Assembly: GCA_023151115.1 (NCBI GenBank) | Contig: JAKLJP010000007.1 | Span: 62,001 to 126,000, forward strand | Length of the DNA stretch: 64,000 nt | From: Anaerolineae bacterium | Lineage (GTDB): Bacteria; Chloroflexota; Anaerolineae; 4572-78; J111 | Direction: 5' to 3' | Part shown: positions 44,881-53,138 of the stretch, piece after piece | Position numbering within the stretch: position 1 is the first letter of the stretch | How the letters are laid out: every line of letters starts with the position of its first letter | The notes under the pieces: generated by a model | What the model saw: the letters and a program-made list of their open reading frames with translations, nothing else | The model's database searches: none | What the model was told of the DNA's origin: nothing | Program-made: the position numbers and the translations under genes

Positions 44881-45864
44881 ATGGCAAACACAGCAACACG
44901 ATTGATTACTTTAATCATGCTGCTCCAGCGCCAGCCCAACCAGACTGCGGCTCAACTGGCCCAGGAGCTTGATGTGTCGGTGCGGACGGTCCAGCGTTAC
45001 ATGACGATGCTGGATGAGATGGGTATTCCCATTTACGCCGAGCGCGGCCCCTACGGCGGTTATGCCCTGGTGCGCGGCTACAAAATGCCGCCCTTGATTT
45101 TCACCCCGGAAGAAGCGGTCGCCGTTTACCTGGGGACTAACTTTCTGGAACAGGTCTGGGGACGTTTGTACCAGGAGGCGGCGCGTGGGGCCTTGGCCAA
45201 GCTGGATAATGTTCTGCCCGACGAGCAGCGGCGCGAAGTCGCCTGGGCGCGTCAAACCTTGCTGGCTATGGGCATGCACTCGGCTAATCCCAATATGTCC
45301 ATGCCTCACCTGGAGAAACTATGGGAGGCTATGCATGACCGGCGGCGGGTGAGCATGCTTTACCGAGGTCGGAACCAGCCGAAGCCTTTGCAGCGTAACT
45401 TTGATCCTTACGTGCTGGTGCATGGCTGGGGCTGGCAGTATTGCCTCGGCTACTGCCACCTACGTCAGGATATTCGCTCCTTCCGAGTGGATCGCATCCT
45501 GAAGCTGGAGGTATTAGCGCAGAATTTTGAAATCCCGACCAACTTTGACCTTGAAGGTTATGTGGCCTCGCAGCCTTACTTTCAACGCCGGGTGCAGGTG
45601 CGGTTGTACTTTGCTCCAGAGGCGGCGATCCAGGCTCTGGATAATCAATCTCGGTGGGATAGTCTGGAAGAGCAGCCGGATAGCTCCATCATCGTCACCT
45701 TGACCGTTCCCGATTTGGAAGTGGCGGCCAGTATTGTTATGGATTATGGCTACCGGGCCGTGGTTTTAGAACCAGCAGAGTTACGCGAACTGATCTGGGA
45801 GCGAGCCAAGGCTATTGCAGCCCGAAATGACCCAACAAATAAAACAGTGATAAAAGGAGTATAA
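44881..45864 (+). CDS. HTH-WYL domain transcriptional regulator (YafY-like)
   Basis: 327 residues from ATG preceded by GAGGAAGAAGTGT; an upstream in-frame ATG lacks a ribosome site. The N-terminal helix-turn-helix is NQTAAQLAQELDVSVRTVQRYMTMLDEMGIP, with the wing GPYGGYALVRGYKMPPL. The WYL domain covers about 150-240 (VLVHGWGWQYCLGYCHLRQDIRSFRVDRI). Such proteins sense nucleic acids or small ligands. It lies three bases upstream of the VOC gene. Confidence 0.93.
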   Translation: MANTATRLITLIMLLQRQPNQTAAQLAQELDVSVRTVQRYMTMLDEMGIPIYAERGPYGGYALVRGYKMPPLIFTPEEAVAVYLGTNFLEQVWGRLYQEAARGALAKLDNVLPDEQRREVAWARQTLLAMGMHSANPNMSMPHLEKLWEAMHDRRRVSMLYRGRNQPKPLQRNFDPYVLVHGWGWQYCLGYCHLRQDIRSFRVDRILKLEVLAQNFEIPTNFDLEGYVASQPYFQRRVQVRLYFAPEAAIQALDNQSRWDSLEEQPDSSIIVTLTVPDLEVAASIVMDYGYRAVVLEPAELRELIWERAKAIAARNDPTNKTVIKGV

Positions 45865-45866
45865 AA

Positions 45867-46301
45867 ATGACCAATCCACAGATTTTGCGAGGACTTACCA
45901 CCGTCAGCTTTTGGGCGGCTGATCTGGAGGCAGCGAAGAAATGGTATACCGAGTTGCTGGGCCTCGCCCCCTACTTTGAACGCTCAGGGGCCGACGGCAA
46001 GCTTGCCTATATCGAGTTCCGTCTCGGCGACTACCAGCACGAACTGGGCATTATTCACAACAGCTATGCCCCCAAAGGAGCAGCAGCCGGTCCGGGAGGG
46101 GCAGTTATATACTGGCACGTTGATGATGTGGCCGCAGCGCTTGAAAAAGTAACCGCGTTGGGGGCAAAAGAGTATGAACCGCTCACGCATCGGGAAGCGG
46201 GATTCATCACGGCCTCTGCGGTTGATCCTTTTGGGAACATCCTGGGCCTCATGTACAATCCTCATTACCTGGAGATTCTAGAGGCGACCCGAAAAGCGTG
46301 A
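45867..46301 (+). CDS. VOC-family (glyoxalase/bleomycin-resistance fold) protein
   Basis: 144 residues with two beta-alpha-beta-beta-beta modules. LRGLTTVSFWAADLEAAKKWYTELLGL opens the first, and IYWHVDDVAAALEKVTALGAKEY the second. Late motif SAVDPFGNILGLMYNPHY fits the metal-ligand strand. The fold serves dioxygenases, epimerases and drug-binding resistance proteins; which one applies is not visible. AAAAGGAGTAT precedes the ATG. Confidence 0.88.
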   Translation: MTNPQILRGLTTVSFWAADLEAAKKWYTELLGLAPYFERSGADGKLAYIEFRLGDYQHELGIIHNSYAPKGAAAGPGGAVIYWHVDDVAAALEKVTALGAKEYEPLTHREAGFITASAVDPFGNILGLMYNPHYLEILEATRKA

Positions 46302-46338
46302 CCTTCGTCTAAGCCGGTAGTCCGTAGGAGAGGAATTA

Positions 46339-47432
46339 ATGAAAAGCCTGGACATCGCCCAACTGCGCTTATCCCATCAATATCTGGCTGGAAACCCGCT
46401 TAAAACGGCGTCAGAGGTGGTGGCCCGGCTGGGTGCTGTCCAGGCTCAAGAGTATGCCTGGGCCAAATGGGCGCTCGGCCAACGCGCCACCGGCCTGACT
46501 GATGCCGCTGTCGAGCGAGCCTTTAACGAAGGGGCCATTTTGCGTACGCATGTCATGCGGCCCACCTGGCATTTTGTCACCCCGGCTGATATCCGCTGGC
46601 TGCTGGCGCTGACAGGTCCGCGAGTTAACGCCGCGATGGCCTCCAACTATCGTAGGCTCGAATTGGACGAGGCGACCTTTGCCCGCAGCAATGCGGTGCT
46701 GGCCAAAGCCCTCCAGAGGGCGGCCAGCAGTTGACCCGCCCGGAGTTGGCCCCCATCCTACAGCAAGCCGGCATTGCTACGGCTGATTTATTACGCTTTA
46801 GCCACATTATGCTGCGGGCTGAATTAGATGCGGTGGTCTGCAGCGGCGTATTGCGCGGCAAGCAGCACACTTATGCTCTTCTGGATGAGCGAGCGCCGCA
46901 AGCCAAAACTCTGGAACGTGATGAAGCTTTGGCCGAGCTGACCAGGCGTTACTTTACCAGTCATGGACCGGCCACGCTGGCCGATTTTGGATGGTGGTCG
47001 GGGCTAACGATGGCTGACGCCAGGGCTGGCCTGGAAATGGCTAAACCCCATCTCGTTCAAGAAGTGATTGATGGCCAGACCTACTGGCTCCCTTCATCGC
47101 CATCACCTGTAAACGTTACCTCGCCTACCGTTCATTTGCTGCCAGCTTTTGACGAGTATACGGTTGCTTATAAAGATCGGCAGGCTGTCCTTGATCCGGC
47201 GTATCCTCCCCAGGCGAAAACTGACATCCTCAACCCGGCGATTGCTGTTGATGGTAAGATCGTCGGTACCTGGAAGCGCACCTTTAAAAAAGAGATGGTC
47301 ATTATCACCCCCAGTCTCTTTACCCCACTTGGCCCAGCCGAGGCCCAGGCGGTGGCCGAGGCGGCGCAACGCTATGGCGCGTTTCTGGGGCTGCCGGTCA
47401 CACTCGTTGATAGTACTCAATTTGAAGGTTAG
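46339..47432 (+). pseudogene. AlkZ-like (HTH_42) DNA glycosylase, frameshifted copy
   Basis: Two overlapping frames, 46339-46734 and 46731-47432, together cover one HTH_42/AlkZ-like protein of about 363 residues. At about 46712 the sequence reads CAGAGGGCGGCCAGCAG; the paralogue next door reads CAGGGCGGCCAGCAG. The extra AG dinucleotide breaks the frame; removing it gives ALQGGQQLTRPELAPIL. The catalytic motif QAQ (Q35, Q37) is intact in the first part. GTAGGAGAGGAATTA precedes the ATG. It is either a recent pseudogene or a sequencing error. Confidence 0.85.
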
Positions 47433-47439
47433 GGATCAT

Positions 47440-48519
47440 TTGACGCCTCAAGCTATTGCTCAATCCAGACTTTACCAGCAGCAAATTACTGCAACACGGT
47501 TCAAAACGCCAGGCCAGGTGGTGGCCTGGCTTGGCGCGCTTCAGGCCCAGGACTACCTGGGCGCAAAATGGTCTATCGGCTTGCGTTTGCCCGACGCCGC
47601 CGAGACCGGCATCGAGCAGGCCATTGCCGACAAAACAATTGTCCGCACCTGGCCCATGCGCGGGACGCTGCATTTTGTAGCCGCCGAAGATGTCCGTTGG
47701 CTGCTGAAGCTTCTGACGCCGCGGATTATTTCTCAAACCGCAGGCCGCTACCGGCAGCTTGAATTGGATGAGGCTACCTTTGCCCGCAGCAAGGATTTGT
47801 TTGCTCAAGCCTTGCAGGGCGGCCAGCAGTTTACCCGTGAGGAAATGCTGCAATGCCTGGAAAAGGCTAATATCTCCACAGCCGGCCAACGAGGCTACCA
47901 CATACTGGTGCGCTCGGCCCAGGACGGGCTGATTTGTTTTGGGGCGCCCCAGGGCAAGCAGCAAACCTTTACCCTGCTCGATGAGTGGATACCCGCCGCC
48001 AAATCGTTGGAGCGCGAGGAGGCCCTGGCCGAGTTGGCCCAGCGCTACTTTACCGGTCACGGCCCGGCCACCATACCCGATTTTGCCTGGTGGTCAGGGC
48101 TAACTCTCACTGACGCCAGAGCCGGGCTTGAACAAGTCAAATCACAACTCAGCCAGGAAACTGTTGACGGTCAAACCTACTGGCTGTCGCCGGATATGCC
48201 GGCCATAGCCCAAGATTCGCCTACAGCTTTCCTACTGCCCGGCTTCGATGAATATCTGCTCGGCTATACCGACCGCAGCGCCGTGCTTGAGCCAATCCAC
48301 ACCCCCAAAATCGTTCCCGGTAACAACGGCATATTCATGCCTACCATCGTCATAAATGGCAAGGTTGCAGGCACATGGAAGCGCACTTTCAAGAAGAACA
48401 CAGTGATGATAACCCTTAGCCCGTTCGGTTCATTCAGCGAAGCCCAAAACTCTGCTATCACTACCGCTGCCGAGCGTTATGGCAGGTTTGTGGGGTTATC
48501 GCCCATGATTGTTAGTTAA
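47440..48519 (+). CDS. AlkZ-like (HTH_42 winged-helix) DNA glycosylase
   Basis: 359 residues from a TTG with AGGG five bases upstream, right after the first copy's stop; the frame is open further upstream only as an overlap with that gene. The motif QAQ (Q35, Q37 in LGALQAQDYLGAKW) corresponds to the Q-hydrophobic-Q catalytic motif described for AlkZ glycosylases, which unhook DNA interstrand crosslinks. RTWPMRGTLHFVAAEDVRWLL and FDEYLLGYTDRS are further family blocks. It is a tandem paralogue of the broken gene before it. Confidence 0.85.
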   Translation: MTPQAIAQSRLYQQQITATRFKTPGQVVAWLGALQAQDYLGAKWSIGLRLPDAAETGIEQAIADKTIVRTWPMRGTLHFVAAEDVRWLLKLLTPRIISQTAGRYRQLELDEATFARSKDLFAQALQGGQQFTREEMLQCLEKANISTAGQRGYHILVRSAQDGLICFGAPQGKQQTFTLLDEWIPAAKSLEREEALAELAQRYFTGHGPATIPDFAWWSGLTLTDARAGLEQVKSQLSQETVDGQTYWLSPDMPAIAQDSPTAFLLPGFDEYLLGYTDRSAVLEPIHTPKIVPGNNGIFMPTIVINGKVAGTWKRTFKKNTVMITLSPFGSFSEAQNSAITTAAERYGRFVGLSPMIVS

Positions 48520-48543
48520 CAGACAAAACAATCTTGAGAATTA

Positions 48544-48637
48544 AGATGCAATTTTCGAGGACGCGAAGCGGGCACGCCCACGTGCCGACTGCGAAGCGTG
48601 CCGCACGTGGGCGTGCTGGCTCCTCAAATTTGGATCT
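48544..48637. repeat. CACGTGGGCGTG palindromic element, copy 2
   Basis: Reverse-orientation relative of 34257-34337: ends match (TTTGGATC, TTTTCGAGG), the inner stem GCACGCCCACGTGC/GCACGTGGGCGTGC is shared and the loop differs. Confidence 0.85.
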
Positions 48638-48653
48638 GAATATTGCTGCCAGG

Positions 48654-48688
48654 AAAAAGAGCCTCAGTTCTCGGTTGAGGCTCTTTTT
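48654..48688. terminator. bidirectional terminator hairpin
   Basis: AAAAAGAGCCTCA, a 9-base loop and TGAGGCTCTTTTT: a perfect 13-bp stem with A and T runs on both sides, so it can end transcription in either direction. Confidence 0.9.
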
Positions 48689-48784
48689 GTATATAGTGGG
48701 TCAAGCAGGCATAACGAACACCTGTTCGTTTGATATTGCGAAGAGTTAAAACTATCAGTATAATCTATTCAATGGGGAAGATAG

Positions 48785-49291
48785 ATGAACGGAAAGGGGA
48801 ATAAAATGGTATCTACCGATCAAATTATGCGTGAACAACTGTTGGCAGCGCTGCGCGGCGGCCATGCCCACATGGAGTTTGACGAGGCAGTAGCCGACTT
48901 TTCCCCAAATTATATTAATGACACCCCCCCCAACGTTCCCTATACCCCCTGGCATCTGCTTGAACATCTGCGGATTGCTCAATGGGACATTCTGGAATTT
49001 ATCCGCAACCCAAACCACATTTCGCCCGATTGGCCTGCCGGCTACTGGCCTGCCCCAGAAGCAGAGGCCACAGCAGCCCAATGGCAGCAAACCATCGCTG
49101 CGTTTCGAGCCGACCTCAAGGCTCTGGAAGAATTAGCCGCCAATCCGGCCACCGACCTCTTTGCTCCGCTGCCTCAGGGGTTGCCCTACACCATTTTCCG
49201 GGAGATCATGGTTGTCGCCAATCACAACTCCTACCACATCGGCGAGTTTGCTATTTTGCGACAGGTGATGAATACCTGGGCCGGCAGATAG
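48785..49291 (+). CDS. DinB-family protein
   Basis: 168 residues of the DinB-like four-helix bundle family. HAHMEFDEAVADF, PYTPWHLLEHLRIAQWDILEF and VANHNSYHIGEFAIL hold the His residues that bind a metal in this family. The family includes thiol transferases and damage-inducible proteins of unknown activity. ATG at 48785 has GGGGA upstream; the ATG at 48809 is an equally good start (AAGGGGAATAAA). It lies among repair-type genes. Confidence 0.88.
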   Translation: MNGKGNKMVSTDQIMREQLLAALRGGHAHMEFDEAVADFSPNYINDTPPNVPYTPWHLLEHLRIAQWDILEFIRNPNHISPDWPAGYWPAPEAEATAAQWQQTIAAFRADLKALEELAANPATDLFAPLPQGLPYTIFREIMVVANHNSYHIGEFAILRQVMNTWAGR

Positions 49292-49350
49292 AAGATAGTA
49301 GATGGTAGATAGAAAATAGCTGATCGCTACTGTTCTCTAGGTAAAACGGT

Positions 49351-51972
49351 GTGTCTCTTTCAACGTTGTTAAACCTCTGGCGCGACACCCCCAGCATTGC
49401 CGCCAACATCACCGCCTGGCGGACCTTCCCCGCCCGGCCCGGTCAATTTGTCCCTTTCCCGGCTGACCTCCACCCGGCTCTCGTCGCGGCTTTACAATCT
49501 CGCGGCATTGAAGCGATCTACACTCACCAGGCGGCGGCCTGGCAATATGTTCAGGCAGGCCGGCACCCGGTCATCGTTAGCGGCACCGCCAGCGGCAAAA
49601 CTCTTTGCTACAATCTGCCTATCCTTGACCGCCTCCTCCACACCCCCGAAGCCCGCGCCCTCTATCTTTTCCCCACCAAAGCTTTGGCCCAGGATCAGGC
49701 GGAGGCGCTGCGGCAATTTACGAAAGAGGCTGAGTCTAAGGCTAAGGCTGAGGCATTGTCCCCCGGTCTCCGGTCTCCGGTCTCCGGTCCACCAGTGGCG
49801 GTCGGCAGTCGGTTGTCAGCCGTCGCCACTTACGACGGCGACACCCCCGCCTCCGCCCGCCCCGCTATCCGGCAGAACGCTCGCCTGGTCATCACCAATC
49901 CCGACATGCTCCACGCCGGCATTTTGCCCCACCACACCCGCTGGGCCGACTTTTTCCGCCGGCTTCAGTTTGTAGTTATTGACGAGATGCACGTCTATCG
50001 CGGCGTGTTTGGCTCGCATGTCGCCAACGTTTTGCGCCGTCTCAAACGAGTGGCCCGCTTTTACGGCGCAGCGCCCCAATTCATCCTCACCTCCGCCACC
50101 CTCGCCAACCCTGCCGAACTGGCCGAGCGGCTGATTGAAGAACCTATCGCCCTGGTAGATGAAGACGGCGCGGCCAGAGGCGTCAAACACTTTGTCATTT
50201 ACAATCCCCCTATCGTAGATTACGACCTGGGCCTGCGCCGCAGCGCCCTGCAAGAAACCGTCCGCTTGAGTGGAGAACTGCTCAGTCACAACATCCAAAC
50301 CCTCATTTTTGGTCGAGCGCGGCGCTCGGTGGAAATGATCCTGAAATATCTAAAGGATGAAGGCGGAACGCTTCGCGTGAAAGATGAAAAAGAAATTTCC
50401 GCCTTCATCCTTCATCCTTCATCCTTTGAAGTGAGGGCTTACCGCAGCGGCTACCTGCCGCGCCAGCGCCGGGAAATCGAGCGGGGGCTGCGTGAAGGCC
50501 AGGTGCGGGCCGTAGTGGCGACCACAGCCCTGGAACTGGGCATTGACATCGGCGGGCTGGACGCGGCCGTGCTGGCCGGGTATCCGGGAACTATTGCCGG
50601 AATGTGGCAGCAGGCCGGGCGGGCCGGACGCCAGCAGGAAGACTCGCTGGCGCTGCTGATTGCTTCGGCCAATCCGCTGGACCAATTTCTGGCCCATCAC
50701 CCCGACTACTTTTTCGAGCGTTCGCCCGAACAGGCCCTCATCAACCCCGATAACCTGCTCATTCTGCTCCAGCACTTGCGCTGCGCCGCCTTTGAGCTAC
50801 CCTTCCGACGAGGGGAAGGCTTTGGCCGGGTGGATGCGGCCCTGCTGGCCGAATTTCTGCAATTTTTGCAGACCAGCGGCGAACTGCATGCTTCGGGTGA
50901 AACTTTTTTCTGGATGGCCGACCGTTATCCCGCCGAAGACGTCTCACTGCGCAGCGCCTCACCGGCGCGGGTCTTGCTTCAGGTTGAGACGGCTGACGGC
51001 TTGACCACCATCGGCGAGGTAGACGGAGCCAGCGCCCCCTGGATGGTTCACCCGCAGGCTATCTATTTGCATGAGGGCCAGAGTTATCTGGTCGAAACAC
51101 TTGACCTGGAACAAAACCTGGCCCGCCTACGCCCCTCGCAGGCTGACTATTACACTGAGCCAAAGCGCGAAACAACGGTGCAACTGGTTGCCACATCCAG
51201 TACCGCCCCTGTGCCGGGCGCAGCCAAAGCCTTTGGCGAAATCATGGTGACAACCCAGGTGGTCGGCTATCGCCAGCGGCGCTGGTTTAGCAACGAGCCG
51301 TTGGGCGAAGGCGAACTCAGCCTGCCCCCCGCCGAATTACAGACTACCGGCTACTGGCTGGCCTTGGCCGAAGCGACCGTCGAGCAGTTGCGCGTCCAGG
51401 GCCTGTGGAGCAATGATCCCAACGATTACGGCCCCAATTGGGCCGGCCAGCGCCGAGCCGCCCGCGCCCGTGATGGCTATCGCTGCCAGATGTGCGGCCT
51501 CCCGGAACGCGGGCGAGAGCATGACGTACACCATAAAATTCCTTTTCGAACCTTTACTTCTTACGAACCAGCCAACCAATTATCTAATCTAATCACCCTC
51601 TGCCGCTCCTGCCACCGTCGAGCCGAAACCGCCGTGCGGGTCCGCAGCGGGCTGGGCGGGCTGGCCTTTGCCCTCAGCCACCTGGCCCCTTTGTTTTTGA
51701 TGTGCGACGCCAACGATGTGGCCGTGCATCACGATCCGCAATCGCCGCTGGCCGAGGGGCAACCGGCGGTGGTTATTTATGAAACCACGCCAGGCGGACT
51801 GGGTTTCAGCGAACGGTTGTTTGACCTGCACGCCGACCTCATGGGCCACGCCCACGGGCTGGTCGCCGCCTGCGGCTGCGCCGACGGCTGCCCTTCGTGC
51901 GTTGGCCCCGGCGGGGAGGAGGGACGCGGCGGCAAACGGGAGGCGCTGGCGATTTTGGCAGCATTGGTTTAA
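49351..51972 (+). CDS. MrfA/YprA-like DEAD-box helicase with an inserted HNH nuclease domain
   Basis: 873 residues. The helicase core has Walker A GTASGKT (78-84), DEMH (211-214), SATLANP and QQAGRAGR (420-428). The C-terminus has the zinc cluster CGCADGCPSC (about 840) of the DUF1998/MZB domain that defines YprA/MrfA. Between these, residues about 700-765 form an HNH domain: CQMCGLPERG, DVHHKIPF, LITLCRSCHRR. Bacillus MrfA works with the exonuclease MrfB to remove mitomycin adducts; an MrfB-like gene lies at 53139. Two stretches (about 122-160 and 334-360) are encoded by 6/7-nt-period repeat DNA and look like in-frame insertions. Start is GTG. Confidence 0.88.
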   Translation: MSLSTLLNLWRDTPSIAANITAWRTFPARPGQFVPFPADLHPALVAALQSRGIEAIYTHQAAAWQYVQAGRHPVIVSGTASGKTLCYNLPILDRLLHTPEARALYLFPTKALAQDQAEALRQFTKEAESKAKAEALSPGLRSPVSGPPVAVGSRLSAVATYDGDTPASARPAIRQNARLVITNPDMLHAGILPHHTRWADFFRRLQFVVIDEMHVYRGVFGSHVANVLRRLKRVARFYGAAPQFILTSATLANPAELAERLIEEPIALVDEDGAARGVKHFVIYNPPIVDYDLGLRRSALQETVRLSGELLSHNIQTLIFGRARRSVEMILKYLKDEGGTLRVKDEKEISAFILHPSSFEVRAYRSGYLPRQRREIERGLREGQVRAVVATTALELGIDIGGLDAAVLAGYPGTIAGMWQQAGRAGRQQEDSLALLIASANPLDQFLAHHPDYFFERSPEQALINPDNLLILLQHLRCAAFELPFRRGEGFGRVDAALLAEFLQFLQTSGELHASGETFFWMADRYPAEDVSLRSASPARVLLQVETADGLTTIGEVDGASAPWMVHPQAIYLHEGQSYLVETLDLEQNLARLRPSQADYYTEPKRETTVQLVATSSTAPVPGAAKAFGEIMVTTQVVGYRQRRWFSNEPLGEGELSLPPAELQTTGYWLALAEATVEQLRVQGLWSNDPNDYGPNWAGQRRAARARDGYRCQMCGLPERGREHDVHHKIPFRTFTSYEPANQLSNLITLCRSCHRRAETAVRVRSGLGGLAFALSHLAPLFLMCDANDVAVHHDPQSPLAEGQPAVVIYETTPGGLGFSERLFDLHADLMGHAHGLVAACGCADGCPSCVGPGGEEGRGGKREALAILAALV

Positions 51973-52045
51973 ATTGGCAAGCACAGCCCACTTCGTCTAC
52001 AATCAAGGGGAGTACCGAATTTGCACCCAAAGGAAACCCATTATC

Positions 52046-53077
52046 ATGAACTTTGAACAAGCATTGGCTCACTTCATCCCCCAAATTGAGGCGGAGATGC
52101 GCCGGCTGATGGCTCCGCCCGCCGGAGACCTCAACCCGTTTTATGGCATGATGCACTACCATCTCGGCTGGCTGGACGAGTCGTTCAAGCCCACCAAAGT
52201 TGCCCAGGGCAAGTTGCTGCGACCCATTTTTACCTTGCTATGTTGCCGGGCCGCGGGCGGCCAGCCCGAAAAAGCATTAACAGCGGCAGCAGCAGTCGAA
52301 CTGATCCACAACTTCTCCCTGGTTCACGACGACATTGAGGACAACAGCCGCACCCGGCGCGGCCGGGCCACCGTTTGGGCCATCTGGGGTGAGCCGCAGG
52401 CAATCAACGCCGGGGATGGTTTGTTTGTGCTGGCGCGGCACGCGCTGCTAAAACTGCGGGAGCAGAACATCGCGCTGCCCACCATCTTTGAGGCGATAGA
52501 GCGCCTCGACCAGACCTGCCTGGCCTTGTGCCAGGGCCAATATTTTGATATGAGCTTCGAGCAGACCTTACAGGTGGACCTGGCCGATTATCTAAAAATG
52601 ATCGAAGGCAAAACGGCGGCCCTGCTGGCCTGTTCCGGCTACCTGGGCGGACTGATTGCTACGGGCGACCGGAGCCAGGCCGAACTTTTCTGGCAGTTGG
52701 GGCTGGCCCTGGGCCTGGCTTTTCAAATTCAGGATGATTTGTTGGGCATTTGGGGGCAGGAGGCCGTCACCGGCAAACCCGCCGCCGACGACCTGCGCCG
52801 CCGTAAAAAATCGCTGCCGGTCGTTTATGCCTTACAGTCTGACCAGCCCCAGGCGGCCCGTTTTAAGGAAATTTACAGCGCCACAAATCTAACTGAGAAC
52901 GATGTAGCCGAGGCTGTGAGCCTTTTGGAAACAATTGGGGCCAAAGCTTATGCCGAAAGCCAGGCCAAAGCCTACGTCGAAAAGGCCAAAGCCGCCCTGC
53001 AAGCCATCAAAGCGCCGCCGGAGCAAAAGTTAAGCCTGGAAGAGATGGCGCAATTTTTGATTGAGCGGGTGCATTAG
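52046..53077 (+). CDS. polyprenyl (geranylgeranyl-type) diphosphate synthase
   Basis: 343 residues from the ATG preceded by AAAGGAAACCC; the frame is open upstream but overlaps the helicase gene. The two aspartate-rich motifs are LVHDDIEDNSRTRRG and FQIQDDLLGIWG, with GKLLRP near the start. It condenses isopentenyl diphosphate with an allylic diphosphate to make C15-C20 or longer chains. It sits between the helicase and exonuclease genes, which may be coincidental. Confidence 0.93.
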   Translation: MNFEQALAHFIPQIEAEMRRLMAPPAGDLNPFYGMMHYHLGWLDESFKPTKVAQGKLLRPIFTLLCCRAAGGQPEKALTAAAAVELIHNFSLVHDDIEDNSRTRRGRATVWAIWGEPQAINAGDGLFVLARHALLKLREQNIALPTIFEAIERLDQTCLALCQGQYFDMSFEQTLQVDLADYLKMIEGKTAALLACSGYLGGLIATGDRSQAELFWQLGLALGLAFQIQDDLLGIWGQEAVTGKPAADDLRRRKKSLPVVYALQSDQPQAARFKEIYSATNLTENDVAEAVSLLETIGAKAYAESQAKAYVEKAKAALQAIKAPPEQKLSLEEMAQFLIERVH

Positions 53078-53080
53078 GAA

Positions 53081-53108
53081 GACCGCCGACGGCAGACGGC
53101 AGACCGCC
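53081..53108 (+). repeat. GACGGCA heptad array
   Basis: Four exact heptads, GACCGCC GACGGCA GACGGCA GACCGCC, fill the spacer right after the prenyl synthase stop. Confidence 0.85.
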
Positions 53109-53138
53109 GAAGTAAGGGCGGCGGTCAGGGATATTCGG

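Noticed and set aside
47149..47439. N-terminal extension of the second AlkZ-like gene
   Set aside because: It is out-of-frame translation of the first copy; homology to the paralogue starts at the TTG at 47440.
51716..52045. Long N-terminal extension of the prenyl synthase
   Set aside because: It overlaps the helicase coding region, and a well-spaced ATG with a ribosome site lies at 52046.
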